Origin: Chlorogloeopsis sp. ULAP01
GTDB taxonomy: Bacteria > Cyanobacteriota > Cyanobacteriia > Cyanobacteriales > Nostocaceae
Direction of reading: 5' to 3'
DNA length: 64,000 nucleotides
Assembly: GCF_030381805.1 (NCBI RefSeq)
Contig: NZ_JAUDRH010000012.1
Location: 124,001 to 188,000 of the forward strand
This document shows, in pieces, positions 35,057 through 41,303 of the stretch (position 1 is the first letter of the stretch; each line of letters opens with the position of its first letter). The translations under genes were made by a program, and so were the position numbers. The notes under the pieces are model-generated. The model made no database searches, had not been told where the DNA came from, and was given only the letters and a program-made list of their open reading frames with translations.

Positions 35057-36484
35057 TTACTCCACCAGATTGAGAAAAGGCACAACATCCCCTCTGCCCC
35101 ACCACTGGATACCGACTGTCCCGCAAACTGGGCAATTGGGATTAGGGATTGCTGCTGGTTTACGGTCAGTCGTCAGATGGAATTTACGAACCCTGTGAGC
35201 TGCTGCACCATCCTCACCACGGAAACCTTGAAGGCGGTGAACAAGTTCCTGTATTGCCATAATTGCAACCTCTGTTGTAAATAAAACAACGGCAGGGCTG
35301 GGGTTTCCTTCTCCAATAACGTAGGCTTCTGCCTTGCGGCGTTCGTACTCATCAGGATTACTACGTTTTAACGCTTCATCCCGTGCAGCAACAGGATTTA
35401 TAACTTCACGACACAATAGACAGGTATGTCCTGGCGCAGGTGCAAGCACCGTGACCCGACCATCTAAAGCCTGAAAATTGGGCGTTTCCTCTTGAGAAAC
35501 CTCAATTGCTAAACCCATATCAAACACAGGTGTTGCATAGTAGTAGGCAAACCGATTCAGCATTAGGCGACCTGTGTGGTCATCAGTGCAACAAAAAATT
35601 ACGTCGCACGCTTTTAGGGGATCGCGGCAGTCAGCTTCCCCAATCCATGCTTGATATGTTCTTACTTGAACACCAAGTCCAAGTTCCACAAGTGACTTGG
35701 CAACAACTTCAACTTTGGGACTCATAGCATCAGCATCTGACTGACGCGCACCATGTAGTCGATTTAAATTTGTGTCCTCAACAATGTCTTTATCAAAAAG
35801 TGCAATGTTGCGAAAACCCATCTTTGGCAGCAACATGGCGATCGCACTTCCTGTACCGCCGCAACCAACAACCCCAACACGCAACATGGATAAGTCTTGA
35901 TTGAGGGCCTTCCCAAAAGCTAAAGCCTGTCGGTGAAATGCCGGAGGAGAAATCCCCAGTCCCCGGTTTGGATAATGCAAACGGATTTTCTGCCCAATAA
36001 CACGAATCATCTGCAAGGAAATAACTTCCTGGGAACTAACCCAGATGCGACCAATCAAATTTCCATCTGGTGTTAAAATCACACTCAAAATCTGAGTATC
36101 TGAGCCGTTGCGGTTTTGTGCCAGTTGAATTAAGTCTGGTTCGTTAGTATCATCCTGGATAGAGAATTCTCTCAAACTTTCTGGGTGGCTGTGGAAAACG
36201 GCTACCGTCAGGTTCTTTGCTTGTGCCACTTGCAATGCCCGAACAAAAGAATCTGTTTTCCAGGTAATGTGTTTGACAGAGAAGGAAACAATTTCATCCT
36301 CTGGCACTGGTATTACTTCATATGAAATGAATTTTTGGTGCGGCTGTCCATCCCAAGGGTCGGTATTTATAACGGCCTTTCCACACAGGACATATGCTGC
36401 TCGCTCTTTCCCATCTGTGGTTAATAGCAATTCCCGCAGGGAATTTAAGTGTTGCTCTTGCAATGTCAAGCTTGCAGAAATCAA
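35057..36484 (-). CDS. JAB isopeptidase fused to E1-like (ThiF) activating enzyme (475 aa)
   Basis: Residues about 1-165 form a JAB/JAMM domain with the full metal site: HSHPESLREFSIQDD fits H-x-H-x(7)-S-x(2)-D. Residues about 200-450 form a ThiF/E1 domain with nucleotide loop VGCGGTGSAIAMLL and FDKDIVEDTNLNR. Two CxxC pairs (CLLC, CPVC) would hold zinc. Such a fusion could both activate the Ubl C-terminus and process or remove it. The start appears to be TTG at 36484, overlapping the E2 stop as TTGA; no ATG lies nearby. Operon order is Ubl, E2, JAB-E1, DUF6527. Confidence 0.88.
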   Translation of the reverse strand: MISASLTLQEQHLNSLRELLLTTDGKERAAYVLCGKAVINTDPWDGQPHQKFISYEVIPVPEDEIVSFSVKHITWKTDSFVRALQVAQAKNLTVAVFHSHPESLREFSIQDDTNEPDLIQLAQNRNGSDTQILSVILTPDGNLIGRIWVSSQEVISLQMIRVIGQKIRLHYPNRGLGISPPAFHRQALAFGKALNQDLSMLRVGVVGCGGTGSAIAMLLPKMGFRNIALFDKDIVEDTNLNRLHGARQSDADAMSPKVEVVAKSLVELGLGVQVRTYQAWIGEADCRDPLKACDVIFCCTDDHTGRLMLNRFAYYYATPVFDMGLAIEVSQEETPNFQALDGRVTVLAPAPGHTCLLCREVINPVAARDEALKRSNPDEYERRKAEAYVIGEGNPSPAVVLFTTEVAIMAIQELVHRLQGFRGEDGAAAHRVRKFHLTTDRKPAAIPNPNCPVCGTVGIQWWGRGDVVPFLNLVE

Positions 36485-36861
36485 GCAGCCACCTCCAAAG
36501 CATTTTCAATCCGTTTGAGCATTGTCCATATGCCATCTGTACCAGGTCGCCACTCATTGTTATGTCTCGACCATCGTTGCCATTTCTGACTATTAAATTG
36601 GTGTGCTTGGTCAGCTGCTTTTGGATATTTTGCACCTTGTACTAACTTTACCCACGGCAGCAGGTAAAACATATCGGGGGGTGCATCCGGATATCCGCTC
36701 GGCAAGAGAATTAGGATATCTGCCTGTTCGGTATCAAAACGACCAGGTGGTAACTGAAATTCCCGTAAAATGACACCCTTTTGACTGGCATCTACCACTT
36801 CTTCAAAAGGTAAACCCCTGTTTTCCAGGTATTGGCGATCGTTTGAGGGTAAAAAGCTCAT
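36481..36861 (-). CDS. E2-like protein (Prok-E2_E type) with no cysteine (126 aa)
   Basis: Its size and the segment ILILLPSGYPDAPPDMFYLL match the E2 fold, with the PSGYPDAPP turn corresponding to the YPxxPP element of E2 enzymes. A His/Trp-rich back (QKWQRWSRHNNEWRPG) fits prokaryotic E2 family E. I see no cysteine anywhere in the protein, so the canonical E2 thioester cannot form. It may act as a scaffold or use another residue. A GGAGGG ribosome binding site precedes ATG 36861. It follows the Ubl gene by 3 bp and overlaps the JAB-E1 gene by 4 bp. Confidence 0.8.
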   Translation of the reverse strand: MSFLPSNDRQYLENRGLPFEEVVDASQKGVILREFQLPPGRFDTEQADILILLPSGYPDAPPDMFYLLPWVKLVQGAKYPKAADQAHQFNSQKWQRWSRHNNEWRPGTDGIWTMLKRIENALEVAA

Positions 36862-36864
36862 TAC

Positions 36865-37422
36865 TTAACCCTCCGTTGTAGTCTTTTTACCAGTGAAGAA
36901 TCGCTCGACTCCTGGTGCTTGTAAATCGACAGATTCGTTATCAGCAATTGGGCGGTCTTCTGCACCGCGTACTTCCAGCCACACTCCATAGGATTTAGGG
37001 TCAACACCTGCAAGTTCCTTCAGCTTTAACCCTGTGATAATTGGCGCGCCCCACTCAAATCGCCGACCGTCGATAACAAAACGGAAAGAGCGATCGCTAC
37101 GCCAAGTAATGAATCGCTCGATACCGGGCTTTCTGAGTTCGACCGTTTCATCAAGGCGGATTTCTTCCAACTGACCGTTATGTAGCACTTGGAAGATGAG
37201 GTGCTCATCCACGGGTCTCTTGCTTGCTTTATCAAGCAGCTGCCCTCCTGTAATCACGGGGTCGTCTACTTTGTAACTTCGGTCATCAATCCGCACCAAG
37301 TAGTGTTTTGCAAGCGGTGGTTGTACAGCTCCGTGCTGCTTGACCCACGCTTCCAGTTCAATTTCCTCAACCACTGTATTGTTAGTCATAGTTTTAGTTG
37401 CAAATTTGACTTTTGATTTCAC
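36865..37422 (-). CDS. Double ubiquitin-like-domain (multiubiquitin) protein (185 aa)
   Basis: Two beta-grasp repeats are visible, about residues 38-110 and 112-180. Each has a strand pair ending in a ligand-like ITGxxL turn (DPVITGGQLLDKA; APIITGLKLKELAG) and closes with PGIERFITW or PGVERFFTG. This is the multiubiquitin layout seen beside bacterial E1/E2/JAB genes. The tail after the second repeat (KKTTTEG) ends in a single Gly, not Gly-Gly. A GTG at 37422 is the longest start; ATG 37389 is an alternative. It is the first gene of the operon, and its promoter carries a palindrome shared with the divergent XRE gene. Confidence 0.88.
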   Translation of the reverse strand: MKSKVKFATKTMTNNTVVEEIELEAWVKQHGAVQPPLAKHYLVRIDDRSYKVDDPVITGGQLLDKASKRPVDEHLIFQVLHNGQLEEIRLDETVELRKPGIERFITWRSDRSFRFVIDGRRFEWGAPIITGLKLKELAGVDPKSYGVWLEVRGAEDRPIADNESVDLQAPGVERFFTGKKTTTEG

Positions 37423-37434
37423 TTATGAAATTTC

Positions 37435-37454
37435 ATCCATTATATTGCACACCT
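37435..37454. promoter_or_regulatory. Divergent promoter with palindromic operator
   Basis: A perfect 12-bp palindrome ATGAAATTTCAT (37435-37446) sits beside a consensus minus-strand -10 box TATAAT (37449-37454), with TTGCAA-like sequence about 19 bp upstream. Transcription toward the Ubl operon would start within or next to the palindrome. On the plus strand the same stretch lies between TTTCAC and TATATT, 18 bp apart. A repressor bound here, most simply the XRE protein encoded at 37489, could silence both directions. Confidence 0.6.
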
Positions 37455-37488
37455 GATGTAAAATTGCAAGAGTGAAATTGGAGGTAAA

Positions 37489-37845
37489 ATGGCAAAAGGA
37501 CAGTTTGATGTTGAAGCCTTTTACGCAGCATTGGACAGTCAGAGGCTGTCTAAGCGTTTGACTTGGAAACAAGTTGCCGAAAAATCTGGCGTTAGTGCGT
37601 CCACTTTGACTCGGATCGCGCAAGGTAGACGACCAGATGTAGACAGTATGGCAGCTCTGTTAGCATGGTCTGGGCTGAACGCAGACTCCTTCATCAAGCG
37701 CGAACAGGATACTCCAACCGAATCCGAACCACTTGCTAAAATTACGGCATATTTGCGTGCAGACCCCCATTTAACGCCAGAAGCTGCATCTGCAATGGAA
37801 GCCGTCATCAAAGCTGCTTACGAGAAACTTCGCAAGGATCAATGA
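37489..37845 (+). CDS. XRE-family HTH regulator (118 aa)
   Basis: An N-terminal helix-turn-helix is clear: LTWKQVAEKSGVSASTLTRIAQG (about residues 24-46) is the Cro/C1 type. The tail (about 80-118) is helical. A GGAGG ribosome binding site precedes the ATG. It is divergent from the Ubl operon and is followed by the ImmA/IrrE protease gene, a pairing in which the protease cleaves the repressor in response to a signal (known for ImmA/ImmR of ICEBs1). The 12-bp palindrome in the shared promoter is the likely binding site. I infer that this pair controls the Ubl operon and perhaps CBASS downstream. Confidence 0.85.
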   Translation: MAKGQFDVEAFYAALDSQRLSKRLTWKQVAEKSGVSASTLTRIAQGRRPDVDSMAALLAWSGLNADSFIKREQDTPTESEPLAKITAYLRADPHLTPEAASAMEAVIKAAYEKLRKDQ

Positions 37846-37855
37846 GATGACATTA

Positions 37856-37946
37856 CGCTGTGGTTTTAGGAAGGAGGTAAATGCTTATGCCAGTTAAGGC
37901 GAAGTTCCGTCGCGGCTTTAAGAAGGAGGCAAGTGCTTATTCCAGG
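37856..37946. repeat. Imperfect 52-bp-spaced duplication at the start of the protease gene
   Basis: About 35 bp (GGTTTTAGGAAGGAGGTAAA and onward) recurs 52 bp later with a few changes. The first copy reads from ATG 37848 as MTLRCGFRKEVNAYAS and stops. The second reads RRGFKKEASAYS inside the protease gene. The offset is not a multiple of three, so the first copy is now an abortive 16-codon frame and its AAGGAGG serves as ribosome binding site. Confidence 0.65.
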
Positions 37947-38462
37947 GAGTTTCGGGCAGAGCTTGGTCTAAAACCACATGATCCCTTATGTCCTTGGCAG
38001 CTTGCTGAACATTTAGCAATTCCTATTGTTCCTCTGTCGGAATTTCAAAATAAAATTCCTGACGAGGTTCGCTATCTCACAGAAAAAGACACAAAAAGTT
38101 TTTCTGCGATAACAGTGTTTTATGGTACACAAAGAATAATTGTTCACAATGACGCTCACAGCCTTCTACGTCAGGCTTCCAATGTCTCTCACGAGTTAAG
38201 TCATGGCATCCTTCAACACCAGCCAGATGAAGTCTTCAACGAATGCGGATGCCGGAATTTTAACCAAGAATATGAAGATGAAGCAAACTGGTTAGGCCCA
38301 GCACTTTTAATTTCAGAAGAAGCTGCCCTCCATATTGTTAAAATCGCAATGACAATAGATGAGGCTGTTGAATATTACCGTGCTAGCAAGGAAGTGATCA
38401 ATATGCGTATTAATGTTACTGGAGCGAGAAAACGAATTTCTTCTCGTTGGAGAGCTAGTTGA
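37887..38462 (+). CDS. ImmA/IrrE-family metallopeptidase (191 aa)
   Basis: The zinc site is HELSH (H-E-x-x-H) near residue 110 with a downstream EDEANWLGPALL that supplies the third ligand, as in ImmA/IrrE/M78 peptidases. The front RRGFKKEASAYSREFRAELG is the usual N-terminal helix. I choose ATG 37887 because AAGGAGG lies 10 bases upstream; ATG 37881 would be too close. It is predicted to cleave a repressor, probably the XRE protein encoded 41 bp upstream. The first residues have been rebuilt by a local duplication (see repeat). Confidence 0.85.
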   Translation: MPVKAKFRRGFKKEASAYSREFRAELGLKPHDPLCPWQLAEHLAIPIVPLSEFQNKIPDEVRYLTEKDTKSFSAITVFYGTQRIIVHNDAHSLLRQASNVSHELSHGILQHQPDEVFNECGCRNFNQEYEDEANWLGPALLISEEAALHIVKIAMTIDEAVEYYRASKEVINMRINVTGARKRISSRWRAS

Positions 38463-38481
38463 ATTAGCTTAAGTGCAAAAA

Positions 38482-38763
38482 TTAATATTCAGCAGTCTCT
38501 TCCTGGGGCTGCTCTTTTTCTTGGGATTTGATTTTGGCGTGATAATCTGCGTTCGCTTCTTCCCAATCTCCAAATTGAGTTGGGTTAACCTCTTCAACAA
38601 ACTTGACAATTAACCGCTTGCCTAACAATGCCATGACTTCCCCTACTCCGTATTCAGGGGAGTAAACGTGTTTGCCAGTAGTCAACCATTCGGGAGGTTC
38701 CCCAACAGTTTGGTTAGCGGCGCGGATCAGGGCAGCGTAGTCGGTTGGTTTATCGTTGGTCAC
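38482..38763 (-). CDS. Small conserved protein with a CarD/Tudor-like beta segment (93 aa)
   Basis: The central part GKHVYSPEYGVGEVMALLGKRLIVKF resembles the short SH3/Tudor-like barrel (V-Y-x-P-x-x-G-V-G-x-V) found in CarD- and UvrD-tail-type interaction domains. The ends are polar (SQEKEQPQEETAEY). It is convergent with the ImmA/IrrE gene (20 bp between stops) and its start overlaps the next plus-strand frame. It may bind RNA polymerase or a helicase, but that is only by analogy. Confidence 0.6.
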   Translation of the reverse strand: MTNDKPTDYAALIRAANQTVGEPPEWLTTGKHVYSPEYGVGEVMALLGKRLIVKFVEEVNPTQFGDWEEANADYHAKIKSQEKEQPQEETAEY

Positions 38764-39188
38764 AAATCTATGTTTTTGCTACCAAAAGATATTTGTTACT
38801 TGTTAAGTATAAATCTAATTATTTAATTGAGGTCAAAAAAGCTTGGGATTATTACAAAACTTATTGCGGTAAAGACGAGCAGCAATACAGCCAAGTATGG
38901 GTGAGAACATATAATTTAAACGTTTATAAGTTTGAATTTGTTATTGCTGATTGGGAGTTTTTTCAATACCTTGAAGATAATGCCGATGCTCGCACACAGT
39001 ATGTTGAAGAAGTAGAAATTTTTAGTGAAAAACTTAAAGCGTTAAAAGATTTAGGTATTTTTGAAAAACTATTGCTACAAGAGGAATATAATTACATCAA
39101 TTATGAGGGAAAGAAAAGCCTAACAACAGCTGCTTATATTAGATACCGTAGACCACTGCTGAATTGCATTACAACAATTATCTCGTAA
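38745..39188 (+). CDS. Hypothetical protein without an ATG start (147 aa as read)
   Basis: No family recognised, and no Met codon occurs in the frame. The longest reading begins at TTG 38745, overlapping the divergent gene. Later TTG codons (for example at YLLLVKYK) are equally possible. The body is aromatic- and Lys/Glu-rich (AWDYYKTYCGKDEQQYSQVW, YVEEVEIFSEKLKAL), suggesting a genuine protein. It may be a gene that lost its 5' end when the neighbouring block arrived. Confidence 0.45.
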   Translation: MVYRWSQIYVFATKRYLLLVKYKSNYLIEVKKAWDYYKTYCGKDEQQYSQVWVRTYNLNVYKFEFVIADWEFFQYLEDNADARTQYVEEVEIFSEKLKALKDLGIFEKLLLQEEYNYINYEGKKSLTTAAYIRYRRPLLNCITTIIS

Positions 39189-39284
39189 TACCCATTATTT
39201 AGAAAGTTGCACAAAATAAAGCTTTAACGATTAAGTTTAATATTACAATAAGTCTCATTATTAAGTCTAATATCAGGTAAATTG

Positions 39285-39839
39285 GTGCGCTTACAAGTCC
39301 AGTTAAATCGTGGCAATGACAATCAACTAATCGATGGGGTTATTGTTGAACTTGCACAAAATCACATTGATGATTTTGAAAACCTTTGGCGCGAGCAATT
39401 GCGTGTTTTTCAGACAGAGGATAAATTCTGGGATTGGTTGTTTAAACTTGGCTACATTAGCAACAATGAAAACGAAGAAGGTTACGCTCTCGAAGTAGAA
39501 GGCTGCACCCAAGGGTTGATGATGGTGGAAACTCAACTCCACGGTTCGCGAGAGGCTATCGGACAGCGATTGGTATATATTCAGTACATCACCTCAGCTC
39601 CGTGGAACCGTAAGGAAATCCAACGCCCGCCGCGATATAAGGGAGTGGGAACGGCATTGCTGCGATACGCTCGGATTAGGAGCGTCGAGTTGGGATATGG
39701 TGGGAGAGTTGGCTTGCACTCGTTGCGTTCTAGCGAACAGTTTTACGAAAATCAAGGCATGACCAACTTTGGTTCCGAAGAAGAGTACGAAGATATGACA
39801 TATTTCGAGTACGGTTTGCTGCGCCGCCCATTACGATAG
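39285..39839 (+). CDS. GNAT-family acetyltransferase (184 aa)
   Basis: The acetyl-CoA signature RYKGVGTALLRYARI (about residues 120-134) and the late strand GLHSLRSSEQFYENQGM (about 150-166) place it in the GNAT fold. The start is GTG 39285 or the adjacent TTG; no ATG is close. The following gene begins 17 bp after its stop, suggesting a pair. In some toxin-antitoxin systems a GNAT toxin is paired with a small partner, but the usual RHH antitoxin is not seen here, so I do not claim that. Substrate unknown. Confidence 0.8.
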   Translation: MRLQVQLNRGNDNQLIDGVIVELAQNHIDDFENLWREQLRVFQTEDKFWDWLFKLGYISNNENEEGYALEVEGCTQGLMMVETQLHGSREAIGQRLVYIQYITSAPWNRKEIQRPPRYKGVGTALLRYARIRSVELGYGGRVGLHSLRSSEQFYENQGMTNFGSEEEYEDMTYFEYGLLRRPLR

Positions 39840-39856
39840 TGCTGGAGGAAAAAATA

Positions 39857-40345
39857 ATGAACGAAGAAATAACTATTGGCGAAGCTATCGATTTACTATT
39901 TCACCCCGGATCGTTTCAAGAAGCAATCCGTATCGAGGACGAGGCTGACTGTGATGTGATAGCAGGGTTGGATTGGGGAACAGCTATAAGTGCATTATTG
40001 AAAAATCCTGGTTTGCTGGGCAGAATGACGCAACTGCGTGTCTCGCTTAACCGCGAAATCCGCCATCTGCTCTCCGAGTGGAATTTAGGAGTGGGAGAAG
40101 AAGCTGCGGTTATTGTTGCGCGATCGCTTTTGTTATCTCGACTAAAATCGCCAGAAGTATCTGTGTTACCAATGCTTGAAGGTATCTTGATGCAAAATGA
40201 CCTGTACGGGGAAGAGTTTATCCAAAATTCTGACATTTTGCGACAGTTGCTTGGAGTTCTGCTTGTTGAGAGTGACTGGGAAGACATTGCAACTGCTGCG
40301 GCAAATGCAGTTAGGATGCAAGTGATGCAACGAATATCTGCTTGA
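39857..40345 (+). CDS. Helical partner protein of the GNAT gene (162 aa)
   Basis: ATG 39857 is supported by a GGAGG ribosome binding site. The sequence is helical and acidic, with a hydrophobic repeat pattern (EAIDLLFHPGSFQEAIRIED, IVARSLLLSRLKSPEVSVLP) and no recognised motif. It is followed by a degraded region rather than another gene. It looks like a regulator or stabiliser of the acetyltransferase by position only. Confidence 0.55.
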   Translation: MNEEITIGEAIDLLFHPGSFQEAIRIEDEADCDVIAGLDWGTAISALLKNPGLLGRMTQLRVSLNREIRHLLSEWNLGVGEEAAVIVARSLLLSRLKSPEVSVLPMLEGILMQNDLYGEEFIQNSDILRQLLGVLLVESDWEDIATAAANAVRMQVMQRISA

Positions 40346-40387
40346 GTAAAAGAAATTATGGACAATTCGGATCACATTATGCTTTAA

Positions 40388-40576
40388 GTACAGTTTGAGA
40401 AAGATTGTTACCTGTTCCATGCCGCAGCATATGGGCATGAACTGGAAAAGGTAAACCTGCTAACTCACCAGCTTGCTCAACAATACCGCCTATCGAATAC
40501 AGTCGCTTTTGACGAGAATGCGCACACAATTGTTATTCATCCGACGGTTGGCGAAGAGTTTTTCAGCTTACGGTGA
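40388..40576 (+). pseudogene. Chimeric remnant ending in the tail of a GR-like flavoprotein
   Basis: This open stretch of 62 codons has no start. Its first part (FHAAAYGHELEKVNLLTHQL) matches nothing I know. Its last 20 residues (HTIVIHPTVGEEFFSLR) are the C-terminus of the glutathione-reductase-like protein at 46212. The DNA from 40525 to 40621 is 93/97 identical to 47501-47597. It looks like a recombination scar. Confidence 0.7.
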
Positions 40577-40621
40577 GTCCTCATTGGGTATGGCAGCGAT
40601 CGCACTCACAGGCTGCTGTCT
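40525..40621 (+). repeat. 97-bp direct repeat, copy 1
   Basis: Matches 47501-47597 with four mismatches. It includes the end of the GR-like coding sequence plus about 45 bp of 3' flank with a GCGATCGC site. The two copies bracket the copper-chaperone/ATPase block. Confidence 0.9.
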
Positions 40622-40706
40622 ATATATTCTAATCGAATAGACGTTCACTATTCAGAAATAATTTCTATTTGAGAAAATTTGATTAAGACTGAATATTTCC
40701 TTTTTA

Positions 40707-41300
40707 TCAAGAACTGCTGTAGGTAGTGTGACGAGCTTTTAATGATGAGGAACCATTCATATTGGACAGATTTGACCTTTGCACTTCCACGACTCCACGA
40801 AACATATTCATACCGCAGGTAAAGGGATATTGCCCTGGTTTTTCAGGTGTAAACTCAACAGAGGTGACGTGATTCAGGTCTAATTGTTGAGCAATGTGAA
40901 AATCGGGTAACAATACTTGCTCCAAACAACTACTCGGATCTCGTCGCATGAAATTTAACCGAACTTTTTGACCTGCATTCACGACTATACGGCTTGGTTC
41001 ATAGCCACCATCGACCAAAATAGTGACTTCCTCTATTCCTTGATTAGTTTCAGCCTGCTGGGACTTGGTTTTACTCCAAATAAACCACCATAGCTCCAGC
41101 CCAATTAATGCTATGCCACCCACAGTCACACCGACTTTTACACCTAAAGGTTGCTCAATGCGGCGAAACTGAGTAGTTTGCTCTGTTTCGGATAATGGCA
41201 TTTCGCCTGGCGGCATTTGGGCACGTGTTACGCCTGAAGTAACACCAAGCAAAAATCCCAAAGCAATAAGGTGTCCGAAAATTGTTTTTTTACTGAACAT
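40707..41300 (-). CDS. Cupredoxin-domain membrane-anchored copper protein (197 aa)
   Basis: A signal-like N-terminus (residues about 8-27) and a second hydrophobic helix (about 53-73) precede a cupredoxin domain (about 88-175). Copper-site residues are visible: DPSSCLEQVLLPDFHIAQQL and the ligand loop FTCGMNMFRG. The GMNM loop offers Met and Cys ligands. Such domains occur beside CopA pumps and may collect or pass Cu outside the membrane. It starts 3 bp after the copA stop, so both are likely co-transcribed. Confidence 0.8.
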   Translation of the reverse strand: MFSKKTIFGHLIALGFLLGVTSGVTRAQMPPGEMPLSETEQTTQFRRIEQPLGVKVGVTVGGIALIGLELWWFIWSKTKSQQAETNQGIEEVTILVDGGYEPSRIVVNAGQKVRLNFMRRDPSSCLEQVLLPDFHIAQQLDLNHVTSVEFTPEKPGQYPFTCGMNMFRGVVEVQRSNLSNMNGSSSLKARHTTYSSS

Positions 41301-41303
41301 TGC

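Noticed and set aside
37435..37446. ATGAAATTTCAT before the Ubl operon considered as another CopR-like box
   Set aside because: The halves are inverted and adjacent, not direct repeats with an 11-bp period, so it is a different kind of site.
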